Shown here one piece after another: positions 41,486-50,367 of a stretch of 64,000 bases of DNA. Below the pieces are notes generated by a model that searched no databases, was not told the origin of the DNA, and saw only the letters and a list, made by a program, of their open reading frames with translations. The stretch spans positions 113,574-177,573 of the forward strand of contig NZ_FOQG01000008.1 in the NCBI RefSeq assembly GCF_900113685.1, in the 5' to 3' direction. The stretch is from Nocardioides psychrotolerans (lineage in GTDB: Bacteria > Actinomycetota > Actinomycetes > Propionibacteriales > Nocardioidaceae). Both the position numbers and the translations under genes were made by a program. Every line of letters begins with the position of its first letter. The stretch's first letter is position 1.

Positions 41486-42574
41486 GTGCTGGGTGCCGGG
41501 CGACGTACGGCGGCGGCCGGGTGCCTCCTCGCGCTCCTCGTGGGGGTCGTGGGGGTCGCGGGCCCGCCCGCGGCGACCGCCGGCACCCTCCCGGTCGAGC
41601 CGGGTGGCACCGGGGCGACCCTGCACCTCGGCGCGGAGCCGGCGGAGCGGGCGGAGCGGGCGGAGCGGGCGGAGCAGGACGACCGTGCGGCCCAGCCCTC
41701 GCGCTCCAGCCGACGAGCAACGCCGCCGACCCCGCCCGTCGTCGAGCCCGTCGAGCCCGCGCTTCTCCAGCCACTCATCGAGCAGGTCGTCCAACCGCCG
41801 CCGGCAGCACTCCCCGTGCTCCCTCCGACACCGCTGCCGGCGGCTGCCGACTTCACCGTCGCGTCCTTCAACGTGCTCGGCTCCAACCACACCCCGCGCG
41901 GCTCCGGCTGGGCCGACGGGGTGACCCGTGCCCGGTGGGCCAGCGAGCTGGTGGTGCGACGTGGCTTCGACGTGGTGGGGCTCCAGGAGATCCAGGTCGA
42001 CCAGCTGGCGACCGTGATGGCGGCGACCGGCGGCGCGTTCACGTCGTACCCACCCCTGGGCCAGCGCGGGACCTCGGTGCCCCAGGCGATCATGTGGCGC
42101 GTGGACACCTGGGACGTCCTGGCAGCCACGACCTTCACGATCCCGTTCGTCGGCCAGCAGCGCGCCCAGGCGGTGGTCCTGCTCCAGCACAAGGCCTCGG
42201 GCCAGCAGGTCTGGTTCATCAACGTGCACCTCTCCCCGCGACGCCCCAGGCGCGACGCGGAGGGCGAGCGCAACGCAGCCACGGCGCTGCTGGTCGCGCA
42301 GATCCGTGACCTCCAGACCACCGGTCTGCCGGTGGTCGTCACCGGCGACATGAACGAGAAGGGCGAGATCTTCTGCGACCTCGCCCTCGGCACCGGCCTC
42401 ACCGCCGCCAACGGCGGCTCGGTCGTCGGCGGCTGCCGCCCACCGCGCGCCCGCATCGACTGGATCTTCGGGTCGCCGGCGCTGACCTGGACCGGTTTCG
42501 GCTACCTCGAGGACTCCGAGGTGCGCCGCATCACCGACCACCCGATCGCCGTGGCGCAGGTGCGGGCCGGCTGA
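41486..42574 (+). CDS. secreted endonuclease/exonuclease/phosphatase-family protein
   Basis: Protein of 362 residues from GTG 41486. It has an N-terminal export signal (AAAGCLLALLVGVVGVAGPP), then a low-complexity region with A-E-R repeats and a Pro-rich linker to about residue 125. The catalytic domain follows: FTVASFNVLG, DVVGLQEIQVDQL (metal Glu), VHLSPRRP, VTGDMNEKG (Asp, Asn) and ITDHPIAVAQV (last Asp-His). This is the DNase I-like fold. Probably an extracellular nuclease or phosphodiesterase. Confidence 0.85.
   Translation: MLGAGRRTAAAGCLLALLVGVVGVAGPPAATAGTLPVEPGGTGATLHLGAEPAERAERAERAEQDDRAAQPSRSSRRATPPTPPVVEPVEPALLQPLIEQVVQPPPAALPVLPPTPLPAAADFTVASFNVLGSNHTPRGSGWADGVTRARWASELVVRRGFDVVGLQEIQVDQLATVMAATGGAFTSYPPLGQRGTSVPQAIMWRVDTWDVLAATTFTIPFVGQQRAQAVVLLQHKASGQQVWFINVHLSPRRPRRDAEGERNAATALLVAQIRDLQTTGLPVVVTGDMNEKGEIFCDLALGTGLTAANGGSVVGGCRPPRARIDWIFGSPALTWTGFGYLEDSEVRRITDHPIAVAQVRAG
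41641..41675. repeat. 9-bp coding repeat (Ala-Glu-Arg)
   Basis: GGCGGAGCG is repeated three times in tandem, with a partial fourth copy. It encodes A-E-R units in the linker of the secreted nuclease. Confidence 0.85.
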
Positions 42575-42649
42575 CGGCGACCCTCAGCGGCTCAGGAGCC
42601 GAGCCCGTCTGCCGATGGGAAGGACACGTTCCCCCCACGGAGGCACCCC

Positions 42650-42778
42650 ATGAGAGCACCCACCTGTCAGCACACTCTCGGACCACTCCTCTGCATGGCC
42701 GGAGTGGTAGGCCACGCCTACGGCCACGTCTACCAGTCGACCTCCGGGGTGCCCGACTGCCCCAAGGAAGAGATGTAG
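42650..42778 (+). CDS. small cysteine-containing protein, 42 aa
   Basis: ATG 42650 has GGAGG seven bases upstream, an ideal ribosome site. The peptide has three Cys (at residues 6, 15 and 37), three His and ends KEEM. A central hydrophobic stretch (LGPLLCMAGVVGHA) could be a short signal or amphipathic helix. It stands alone between the nuclease and the convergent oxidoreductase. No family recognised. Confidence 0.55.
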   Translation: MRAPTCQHTLGPLLCMAGVVGHAYGHVYQSTSGVPDCPKEEM

Positions 42779-42783
42779 GTCGC

Positions 42784-43707
42784 TCAAACGGCCTGGCCCT
42801 CGCGCCCCCGGTCGCCGAGCGCGACGCGCACCATCTCGTCGTAGCCCATCGGCTGGAGGTCGACGACCCCGGAGATCGCGTCGTCAGAGACCACGACCTC
42901 GGTGCTCATCGACTCGATGAGGTTCTTGGCCGTGTCGACGTCGACCTCCGTCAGCGCCGCCAGCCCGTACGACGACGCCCTGGCCACCACGGCGTCCACC
43001 AGGTCGTTCTCCGGCAGGGGCACGGACACGAGGGCCACGTCGGCGCCGTTCTGGATCTTCGCCGCGCGGACCAGCATGTCCTCGTAGGTCACGACGTCGG
43101 CGCCGCCGATCTCGAAGACCCGACCCAGAGCCCGGGGCTCGTCGAGCACACCGACGAGGTAGGTCACGGCGTCGGCCAGGGCGATCGGCTGCGTGCGCGT
43201 CTGGGCCCACGAGGGGGCCACGAGCAGCGGCAGCCGGTCCACGAGCTGTCGGGTCATCTCCCACGAGATCCCCCCGCGGCCGACGACGATCGCGGCACGC
43301 AGCACGGTGACCGGCACCCCGTCCGCCCCCAGCAGCGCCTCGACCTCGCGGCGCGACCGCAGGTGCGGCGACAGGCCGTCCGCCTCGTCACCGAGACCCC
43401 CGAGATAGACGATCTGCCCCACGCCCTGAGCCGCGGCAGCCGCACCGAAGGCGGTAGCACCGGCCGCGTCCTCCTCCTCGAAGTCCTTCGAGGACAGCGA
43501 GTGGATCAGGTAGTAGGCCACGTCGACGCCCGCGAGGGCCTGACGCAGGCTGGTCTCGTCCGACATGTCGCCGGCTACCGGCGTGCCGGGGCCCTCGTAG
43601 TCGTCGGGACGGCGCGTCATCGCCTGCACCTGGTGACCCCCGTCGACCAGCGCCTGCGTCAGCGCCGACCCCACGAAGCCCGTCGCTCCGGTCACGAGCA
43701 CCTGCAT
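42784..43707 (-). CDS. NAD(P)H-binding, atypical SDR/NmrA-like oxidoreductase
   Basis: Protein of 307 residues starting MQVLVTGATGFVGSAL, the T-G-x-x-G-x-x-G dinucleotide motif of extended/atypical short-chain dehydrogenases. DVAYYLIHSL and GVGQIVYLGGLG are typical of the family once named DUF2867/NAD-dependent epimerase-like. The catalytic Tyr-x-x-x-Lys is not evident, as in regulatory or quinone-reductase-like members. ATG 43707 is chosen; the upstream extension is basic and unlikely. Confidence 0.8.
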   Translation of the reverse strand: MQVLVTGATGFVGSALTQALVDGGHQVQAMTRRPDDYEGPGTPVAGDMSDETSLRQALAGVDVAYYLIHSLSSKDFEEEDAAGATAFGAAAAAQGVGQIVYLGGLGDEADGLSPHLRSRREVEALLGADGVPVTVLRAAIVVGRGGISWEMTRQLVDRLPLLVAPSWAQTRTQPIALADAVTYLVGVLDEPRALGRVFEIGGADVVTYEDMLVRAAKIQNGADVALVSVPLPENDLVDAVVARASSYGLAALTEVDVDTAKNLIESMSTEVVVSDDAISGVVDLQPMGYDEMVRVALGDRGREGQAV

Positions 43708-43854
43708 GTCCCACCCCGTTCGTCGCGGCCGCACGCGCGACCACCAGCCCGGTGCCCCGACGCCCCCCACGGTAAGCGCTCGCAGGGTGCGTCGCGGCTC
43801 ACGTGACCCGGCCGCGCCGAGCGGACAGGTTGATGTGTCCGACAGGATGAGCGG

Positions 43855-45216
43855 GTGATGCAGCGCTTCGAGACGGTCGGCCACGCGCGCCCCGTCGCGC
43901 TGGTCCAGCCGGGCACCGACCTCACCGCGCCGCTCGCCCCCTCGGTCGCCGTCGAGGCCAACGTGACCGGCACCAGTCCCGTGAGCCTGAGCCTGGTCAG
44001 TGGCGAGGTCACCCTCACCGGCACGTACGACGGCACACTGGGCCTGACGGTGACCACCGGGTCACGGACCACCCGGCACCAGAGTCGGCGCAGCAGCCAC
44101 CCCGAGGCTCCGGTGACGACCGTGGGCCTGGCGCTGACGGGCACCCACCTGTCGGTCCTCACCCGGGAGGGAGGGGCGCCGGACTCCGGGTGGACGGTGC
44201 GGGGCCGCCTGGACCTCCTGGACCGTGTCGACACCCGCGACGAGGCCTGGCTCGCCGGGCTGGTCCACCACGTCACCGGCACCGTCGGCGAGGTGCGCGC
44301 CGGCGCCTTCGGCCAGCTCGGGCTGCGTGACCTGCGCGTGGTCAGCCACGCCGACGGGTCACCGTGGCGCGAGGACGGTCCCGACGGCGAGCACGTCCTG
44401 CTGACCGCGACCAGCGCCGGGCCGGGCTTCTTCGACACCGCCCACACCTCGGTCTGGTCGCTCGACCCGCGCACCCTCGCCCTCGAGCACCGCAGCGACC
44501 TGTTCTTCCGACGACCCGACCGACCGGGGGTCTTCGGGGACCACGCCAGCCACCTGCTCCGCGACACCCGTGGCGACCACAGCCGGTGGCTCCTGACGAC
44601 CAGCACGTGGGGAGACTTCGACAAGAGCGCACCCGACGCCTCCGTCGGGGTCACGCTCGCCGAGACCAGGGTCGACCTCACCCGCGGCAGGCACGTCCTC
44701 GACACGCGGGCCTTGGCCCTGCCGACCACCGGGCTGCGCTCGGTGGGGGTCTGGGACCCGCACCTGGTGCGCACCGACGAGGGCTGGTTGGTCGCCTACG
44801 TCAGCGCCCGCCGGTTCTTCCGGTTCCACCCCGTCCTCGCGGGCGGTCCCAGCCTCGACGACCTCACGCTGCTGGGCGCCGCATCCGACCGGCGTGCGAC
44901 CGAGGGGCCGGTCCTGGCCCGGCTCGACGGCGCGGACGGGCGCTGGCAGGTCCTCGCGAGCGATGGACGAGACGGCCGGGCAGGCCAACGTCGGCGCTAT
45001 CCCGTGCTCGACCTCCACCCCGACCTGCCGGCCGACCGACGGCTCGCCGAGGTCGGCGCGCTGGACGCGCCGTACCCCGCCAACATCCCGTGGCCCACCC
45101 TCCTCGAGGAGGACGACGGCTGGCTGATGATCGGTTTCGATGGCCGGCCCCACGGTGGGCGGTTGGTGGGCTACGGCAGTCACGGCCGGGTCGTGTTCGC
45201 CCGCGCGCCGCGCTGA
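43855..45216 (+). CDS. beta-propeller protein resembling glycoside hydrolase family 43-like folds
   Basis: Protein of 453 residues from GTG 43855 (ATG 43858 is next). It is strand-rich throughout, with repeated blocks such as GHASHLL-like FGDHASHLLRDTRG, SVGVWDPHLVRTDEGWLVAY and PWPTLLEEDDGWLMIGFDG. The W-D-P-H and E-G-P motifs resemble the five-bladed propeller enzymes of the GH43/GH32 clans. No signal peptide, so cytoplasmic. Enzyme activity is uncertain. Confidence 0.55.
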   Translation: MMQRFETVGHARPVALVQPGTDLTAPLAPSVAVEANVTGTSPVSLSLVSGEVTLTGTYDGTLGLTVTTGSRTTRHQSRRSSHPEAPVTTVGLALTGTHLSVLTREGGAPDSGWTVRGRLDLLDRVDTRDEAWLAGLVHHVTGTVGEVRAGAFGQLGLRDLRVVSHADGSPWREDGPDGEHVLLTATSAGPGFFDTAHTSVWSLDPRTLALEHRSDLFFRRPDRPGVFGDHASHLLRDTRGDHSRWLLTTSTWGDFDKSAPDASVGVTLAETRVDLTRGRHVLDTRALALPTTGLRSVGVWDPHLVRTDEGWLVAYVSARRFFRFHPVLAGGPSLDDLTLLGAASDRRATEGPVLARLDGADGRWQVLASDGRDGRAGQRRRYPVLDLHPDLPADRRLAEVGALDAPYPANIPWPTLLEEDDGWLMIGFDGRPHGGRLVGYGSHGRVVFARAPR

Positions 45217-45281
45217 GCACCCCTGCCCGGCCGGGACGTTTGCCTCGGGTGTTCCCCTCCAGCGGCGACTATTGTCAGGTC

Positions 45282-46307
45282 ATGACCCCAAGGCACATCC
45301 CCGGCTTGGTCGACCTGGGGCTCGACGCACGCCTGGCCCGGATGGTCCTCGAGGCCCTGGGCCTCGAGCCCAGCGCGGAGCTGACCGACCTCGTCGCAGG
45401 CGGGCTCAGCGCCCTGGAGGTGGCGCTGACCAGCGGTCACGACGAGCTGTTCGAGGACTTCCTGGGCTTCCAGACGGCACGGTTGTCGGCCCTGAAGGTG
45501 TCGCACGTCGACACCCGCGACGTTGCTCACGCCATCGGTCGTCAGGTCGCAGCGCAGGGTGCGTCCCCGGGCGCCGTCGAAGACCTGGTGGACCGTTGCC
45601 TGGCGCGCCGAGCCGGCGACGAGGACACCCACGGCGTCGGCCCCACACCGCTGTGCCCGCTGGCCCGCGCCTACCTCGGCCGCGTGCTCGCCGTCGACCG
45701 GGAGCAGGCGCGCGAGCTGGTCGCGTCCGCCCTCAGCGACGGGACCGACCTCGGCGACATCCTGGTCGACGTGCTCGAGGCCGCCCAGCGAGAGGTCGGA
45801 CGACTCTGGGAGCTCGGTGAGATCTCGGTCGCCCAGGAGCACTACTGCACTGCCGTGACCCAGATGGTGATGGCCGACCTCTACCCCTACCTCTTCACCG
45901 GTCGTGACCGCCGACGTCACCTCGTCGCCGTCCACGCGCCGGGCAGCCTGCACGAGGTCGGTCTGCGCATGGTCGTCGACCTCCTCGAGCACGAGGGCTG
46001 GGGGACGACCTACCTGGGCGCGGCGAGCTCCGTCGAGGACCTCCTCGCGAACGTGGCCGAGCAGCACGCCGACATCGTGGCCATCTCCGCCTCGATGCCC
46101 GGCCAGGTCTCCGCGGTCCGGTCCATGATCGGCCACCTCCGCGCCGACCCGCGTTCTGCCCACGCCCGGATCATCGTCGGCGGCCGCCCGTTCCTCGTCG
46201 CCCCTGCCCTGGGGAAGGCGGTCGGTGCCGACGGCACGGCGAGCGACGCCCGCAGCACCGTCGCGCTGTGCGAGCGCCTCGTGGGAGCACACGATGCCGC
46301 CCACTGA
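45282..46307 (+). CDS. cobalamin-binding sensor protein with CarH-like light-sensor motif
   Basis: Protein of 341 residues. The N-terminal 115 residues are helical and of unknown type. Residues 118-205 form a B12-binding cap domain whose key segment is LWELGEISVAQEHYCT: Trp176, Val183, Glu186 and His187 match the W-x6-V-x2-E-H set that caps adenosylcobalamin in the CarH photoreceptor. Residues 210-335 are a Rossmann-like B12 domain with His224 in GSLHEVG as lower ligand. There is no MerR DNA-binding domain. It overlaps the histidine kinase gene by 14 bases and probably controls it. A TATTGT hexamer lies just before ATG 45282. Confidence 0.82.
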   Translation: MTPRHIPGLVDLGLDARLARMVLEALGLEPSAELTDLVAGGLSALEVALTSGHDELFEDFLGFQTARLSALKVSHVDTRDVAHAIGRQVAAQGASPGAVEDLVDRCLARRAGDEDTHGVGPTPLCPLARAYLGRVLAVDREQARELVASALSDGTDLGDILVDVLEAAQREVGRLWELGEISVAQEHYCTAVTQMVMADLYPYLFTGRDRRRHLVAVHAPGSLHEVGLRMVVDLLEHEGWGTTYLGAASSVEDLLANVAEQHADIVAISASMPGQVSAVRSMIGHLRADPRSAHARIIVGGRPFLVAPALGKAVGADGTASDARSTVALCERLVGAHDAAH

Positions 46308-47094
46308 GGGGGCACAGGAGCAGGCTCTCCTGGACGAGATGAGTCGCATCAACAACGACTACGGTGTCCTCCAGCGGCGCACGGCCCAGGCGTTGGCGCG
46401 CACCCGCCACGAGCTGGCGGAGACCCAGAACGTCCTGGGGATGGTGGCCCACGACCTCCTCACGCCGCTCCAGGCGGTCGCGGGCTTCGCCGAGTTCCTG
46501 CTCGACGAGCCCAACCTCACCGAGCAGCAGCGCCACCTCGTCGATCGCATCGCCCACTCGGCGGAGATGATGACGGGTCTGACCGACGAGCTGCTCCAGA
46601 GCATGGACGTCGGGGCGTCCTCCTTGGTCCTGGCGCCGGTCGATCTCGTCGCCCTGGTCGACTCGGTGAGCTCGCGCTACCGGCTCCTCGGCAACGCCGT
46701 GTCCTTCGACAGGAACACACCGGCCGTCAAGGTCGACGGCGACGCCATCAAGCTCGAGCGCATGCTCGACAACCTCGTCACCAACGCCCTCAAGTTCTCC
46801 CCTGAGGGTGAGCAGGTCGAGATCGCCGTCGTGGACGAGGGACCGACCGTGGTCCTGTCAGTCTCCGACCACGGTCCGGGCATCGCTCCGGAGCAGCACG
46901 CGGCCATCTTCGCGCCCTTCCACCGCGCGCCGGGGACTGCCGCCGCGCCCGGGGTGGGCCTCGGGCTGGCGATCGTGCGGCAGATCGTCGAGCGGCACGG
47001 TGGCACCGTGTCGGTCGACTCCGACCTCGGTCAAGGTGCCACCTTCGTCCTGCGGCTTCCCGTAATGTCACCAAGGCCGACCAGCAAGGCCTGA
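46294..47094 (+). CDS. soluble histidine kinase coupled to the B12 sensor
   Basis: Protein of 266 residues; ATG 46294 has GGGAG about seven bases upstream and lies inside the end of the B12-sensor gene. After a short coiled coil come HisKA with phospho-accepting His53 in MVAHDLLTPLQAV and an HATPase_c domain with N-box DNLVTNALKFSP, G1 SDHGPGIAP and G2 GVGLGLAIV. No membrane span or sensory domain of its own, so its signal is likely to come from the B12 protein. The matching response regulator is not adjacent, unless the next hybrid kinase acts as phospho-relay partner. Confidence 0.9.
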   Translation: MPPTEGAQEQALLDEMSRINNDYGVLQRRTAQALARTRHELAETQNVLGMVAHDLLTPLQAVAGFAEFLLDEPNLTEQQRHLVDRIAHSAEMMTGLTDELLQSMDVGASSLVLAPVDLVALVDSVSSRYRLLGNAVSFDRNTPAVKVDGDAIKLERMLDNLVTNALKFSPEGEQVEIAVVDEGPTVVLSVSDHGPGIAPEQHAAIFAPFHRAPGTAAAPGVGLGLAIVRQIVERHGGTVSVDSDLGQGATFVLRLPVMSPRPTSKA

Positions 47095-47161
47095 CAGCGA
47101 CTCGGCACCGCCGCCGCGCAGGCTCGTCGTCGGGCTGACCGGGAGCGACGGGAGGGGAGCC

Positions 47162-50100
47162 ATGCACGACACGGGGTCGCTGCATCGCAGCATCGTCGAG
47201 CAAAGCCCGGACGGTCTGTGGATCCTCGACGCCGAGGGTCGCACCCTCTTCGGCAATGCCCGGCTAGCCACGATCCTCGGACGTCGCGAGCCGGAGCTGG
47301 TCGGCCTCCTCTGCGCGGACGTGCTCGACGACGACGGCCGCGTCCAGCTGGCGGCCCACCTCGACGACATGAGGTCCGGTCACCCGGGCCAGCAGAACCT
47401 CGAGGCGCTGATGCTGCGGCCCGACGGGACCCCCGTCTGGGTCCTGGTCAGCTGGACCCCGCTGCGTGACCCGGACGGGGAGGTGCGCAGCTGGCTGCAC
47501 CGCATCTCCGAGTACACCCAGCGCAAGCTGCTCCTCGACACCCTCCAGGACCGCGAGCACCAGCTCGCCGCCGCCCAGTCGCTCGCCCACCTCGGCAGCT
47601 GGGAGTGGACCGTCGGCACCGACACGATCTGGTGGTCCGACGAGCTCTACCGCATCTACGGCCTGGTCGCGGGCGAGTTCGCCGCGACGTACGACACGTT
47701 CCTCGACTTCTTGCACCCCGAGGACCGGCCGCGGGTCGAGGAGACGATCCGCGCGTGCTTCGCGCAGGGCGACGACTTCGCCTGGGAGGGGCGGATCGTG
47801 CGCCAGGACGGGGAGCACCGCTGGCTGCGCGGGCTCGGCATCGTGCACCGCGGGCTCGACGGGGCGCCGCTGCGGATGAACGGCACCGCGCAGGACATCA
47901 CCGACCTGATCCGGGCCGACCAAGTGGCCGCCGAGGCCACCCGTCGACTGCACCTGCTCCAGCAGATGGCCGAGGCAGCCAACAGCTCGTCCAACCTGGC
48001 CGAGGCGCTCGAGAGCGCGGCCGGGACGCTCACGGGCAACAGCGGCTGGGACCCCATCTGCGTCATGGTGCGTGACGAGGCGACCGGAGACCTCGTCCCC
48101 CTGGCCCTGCCCCTGCAGAGCGACACCTGGTTGCCCGAGCCCGACCTCGCGCTGGCCGAGAGGTGCTGCACGTCAGGAACCGTCCAGCTCGCCCCGGCTC
48201 CCACCCGCGAGGACACCCACACCGTCGTCGCCGTCCCGGTCCTGGTCGGGGAGGAGTGCGTGTGCGTCATCCAGCTCCTCGCCGACGAGGTGCCCCCCGA
48301 TGAAGAGTCCCAGGAGCTCATCCTCCAGATCGTCGACCAGCTGAGCCGGGTCGCCGAGCGCGAGCGCAACGCCGAGGAGCTCGCCGCCGCGCGTGATGCC
48401 GCCATGGAGGCCTCGCGGCTCAAGTCGGAGTTCCTCGCGACGATGAGCCACGAGATCCGCACCCCGATGAACGGCGTCATCGGCCTCAACGACCTGCTGC
48501 TGCGCACCGACCTCGACGACCGTCAGCGTCGCCTGGCCGAGGCGCTGCGCGGCGCGGGGCTCACCCTGCTCGGGCTCATCAACGACATCCTCGACCTGTC
48601 CAAGATCGAGAGCGGCAAGCTCGAGCTGGAGGCCGAGGACATCGACATCCGCTCGGTCTTCGAGCAGACGGCCGCCGTCCTCGCCGGCCCCGCGCACGAG
48701 AAGGGCCTCGAGCTCGTGGTGGCCTGCCACCCCGACGTCCCGGTGCTGGTCAGCGGCGACTCGGTGCGTCTCGGGCAGATCCTCACGAACCTCGGCTCCA
48801 ACGCCGTGAAGTTCACCGACTCCGGAGAGGTGGCGATCCAGGCCCGCGTCGTCGAGGAGGACGACGACGGCCTGGTGCTCCGCGTCGAGGTCAATGACAC
48901 GGGCCTCGGCATCTCCGAGGCCGAGCGCGTCGGGCTCTTCGACGCCTTCACCCAGGCCGACCGCTCCACCACCCGGCAGCACGGCGGCACGGGCCTCGGG
49001 CTCGCGATCTCCCAGCAGCTGGTGCACGCACTGGGCGGCGAGATCGGCCTGGAGAGCACCCCCGGGGAAGGCAGTACCTTCTGGTTCACCGCACGCCTGG
49101 GCCACGCCCGGTCCGACCAGCCCGACCAGGTGTCCGCGTCGACGTACCCGCTGCGCGGGCGCCGCATCCTCGTCGTCGACGACAACACCACCTCGCGCAC
49201 CGTGCTGCGCGAGCAGCTGGTCGCCTGGCAGGGCTCCGTCGTCGCCGTCGCGACCGCCGAGGAGGCACTGGCGCAGGCGCTGTCCGCCGCCGCAGCCCGC
49301 CTGCCCTTCGACGTGGTGCTGCTCGACCTCACGCTCGACGCCGTCGACGGACTGGCGCTCGCGGCCCGCCTGCGAGCGAGCCTGGACAGCCCGCCGCCCC
49401 TCCTGCTGCTGACCCGCGACCAACCGGTCTCGGAGTCGCAGGCTCGCGCGGCCGGCATCACCGCCACGCTGACCAAGCCGATCAAGCACTCCGACCTCTA
49501 CGACGCGCTGCTGCTCGCCGTCGTGGGCGAGGCCCCGGCGCGTGCTCCGCGGCACACGCGCAGCGCGCCCCCGATGGGCGTGAGCGTGCTCGTCGTGGAG
49601 GACAACGCGGTCAACCAGCTCGTGGCCACCGGCCTGCTCGAGAGCCTGGGCTGCCGGGTGGAGGTCGCCGGCAACGGCGTCGAGGCGGTCGACCGACTCG
49701 AGGGCGAGCACGGCTTCGACGTCGTGCTGATGGACTGCCGGATGCCGCTGCTCGACGGCTACGACGCCACCCGGGCGATCCGGGCCCGCGAGAGCGACAT
49801 GCGCGTGCCGATCATCGCGATGACCGCCTCCGCGCTCGAGGGCGAACGTGAGCGCTGCCTGGCCGCCGGCATGGACGACTTCCTCACCAAGCCGGTCGAC
49901 CCGCCCCAGCTGGCCCGGGCGATCTTCCGCTGGGTCCCGGCCACCCGCTCCAGCAGCACTCCCGTGGCCGAGTCCGACAGCTCGGCCCCGACGGTCGACC
50001 CCGTGCTGGACCTGGAGCGGGTCGAGATGCTCACCGAGCTCGTCAAGGACGGGGTGACCTTCTTCGAGCGCACCCGGCTGTCCTTCCTGTCCCGCATCGA

Positions 50101-50341
50101 CCTGACCCTCGCCGAGATCCGCACGGCGGTCGCGGACAGCGACGCCGAGCGGGCGATGGCCAGCGCCCACCAGCTCAAGGGCAGCGCGCTCAACCTGGGC
50201 CTCACCCAGGTGGGGGCCGCCGCCGCCGCGATCGAGGCCTACGCCGAGACCGGCTCGGTCGAGGGCATCGGCTCGCTGGTCGACGGGCTCGCCCAAGCCG
50301 TCGTGGCCGGCGTCGACGCCCTGGTCCGCGTCGGGACCTGA
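47162..50341 (+). CDS. hybrid sensor histidine kinase/response regulator with Hpt domain
   Basis: Protein of 1059 residues without membrane spans. Order: PAS (about 5-115), PAS with PAC (about 130-260), GAF (about 270-400), HisKA with His430 in MSHEIRTPMNGV, HATPase_c (N-box LGSNAVKF, G2 GTGLGLAIS), receiver 1 (phospho Asp722), receiver 2 (phospho Asp858 in LMDCRMP) and Hpt with His1003 in AHQLKGSALN. All phosphotransfer residues are present, giving a full BarA-type relay. Start ATG 47162 follows GGGAGGGGAG. It lies 67 bases after the soluble kinase. Confidence 0.92.
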   Translation: MHDTGSLHRSIVEQSPDGLWILDAEGRTLFGNARLATILGRREPELVGLLCADVLDDDGRVQLAAHLDDMRSGHPGQQNLEALMLRPDGTPVWVLVSWTPLRDPDGEVRSWLHRISEYTQRKLLLDTLQDREHQLAAAQSLAHLGSWEWTVGTDTIWWSDELYRIYGLVAGEFAATYDTFLDFLHPEDRPRVEETIRACFAQGDDFAWEGRIVRQDGEHRWLRGLGIVHRGLDGAPLRMNGTAQDITDLIRADQVAAEATRRLHLLQQMAEAANSSSNLAEALESAAGTLTGNSGWDPICVMVRDEATGDLVPLALPLQSDTWLPEPDLALAERCCTSGTVQLAPAPTREDTHTVVAVPVLVGEECVCVIQLLADEVPPDEESQELILQIVDQLSRVAERERNAEELAAARDAAMEASRLKSEFLATMSHEIRTPMNGVIGLNDLLLRTDLDDRQRRLAEALRGAGLTLLGLINDILDLSKIESGKLELEAEDIDIRSVFEQTAAVLAGPAHEKGLELVVACHPDVPVLVSGDSVRLGQILTNLGSNAVKFTDSGEVAIQARVVEEDDDGLVLRVEVNDTGLGISEAERVGLFDAFTQADRSTTRQHGGTGLGLAISQQLVHALGGEIGLESTPGEGSTFWFTARLGHARSDQPDQVSASTYPLRGRRILVVDDNTTSRTVLREQLVAWQGSVVAVATAEEALAQALSAAAARLPFDVVLLDLTLDAVDGLALAARLRASLDSPPPLLLLTRDQPVSESQARAAGITATLTKPIKHSDLYDALLLAVVGEAPARAPRHTRSAPPMGVSVLVVEDNAVNQLVATGLLESLGCRVEVAGNGVEAVDRLEGEHGFDVVLMDCRMPLLDGYDATRAIRARESDMRVPIIAMTASALEGERERCLAAGMDDFLTKPVDPPQLARAIFRWVPATRSSSTPVAESDSSAPTVDPVLDLERVEMLTELVKDGVTFFERTRLSFLSRIDLTLAEIRTAVADSDAERAMASAHQLKGSALNLGLTQVGAAAAAIEAYAETGSVEGIGSLVDGLAQAVVAGVDALVRVGT

Positions 50342-50367
50342 CGTGCCTCGCGCTCCGGGTGCCGGCG

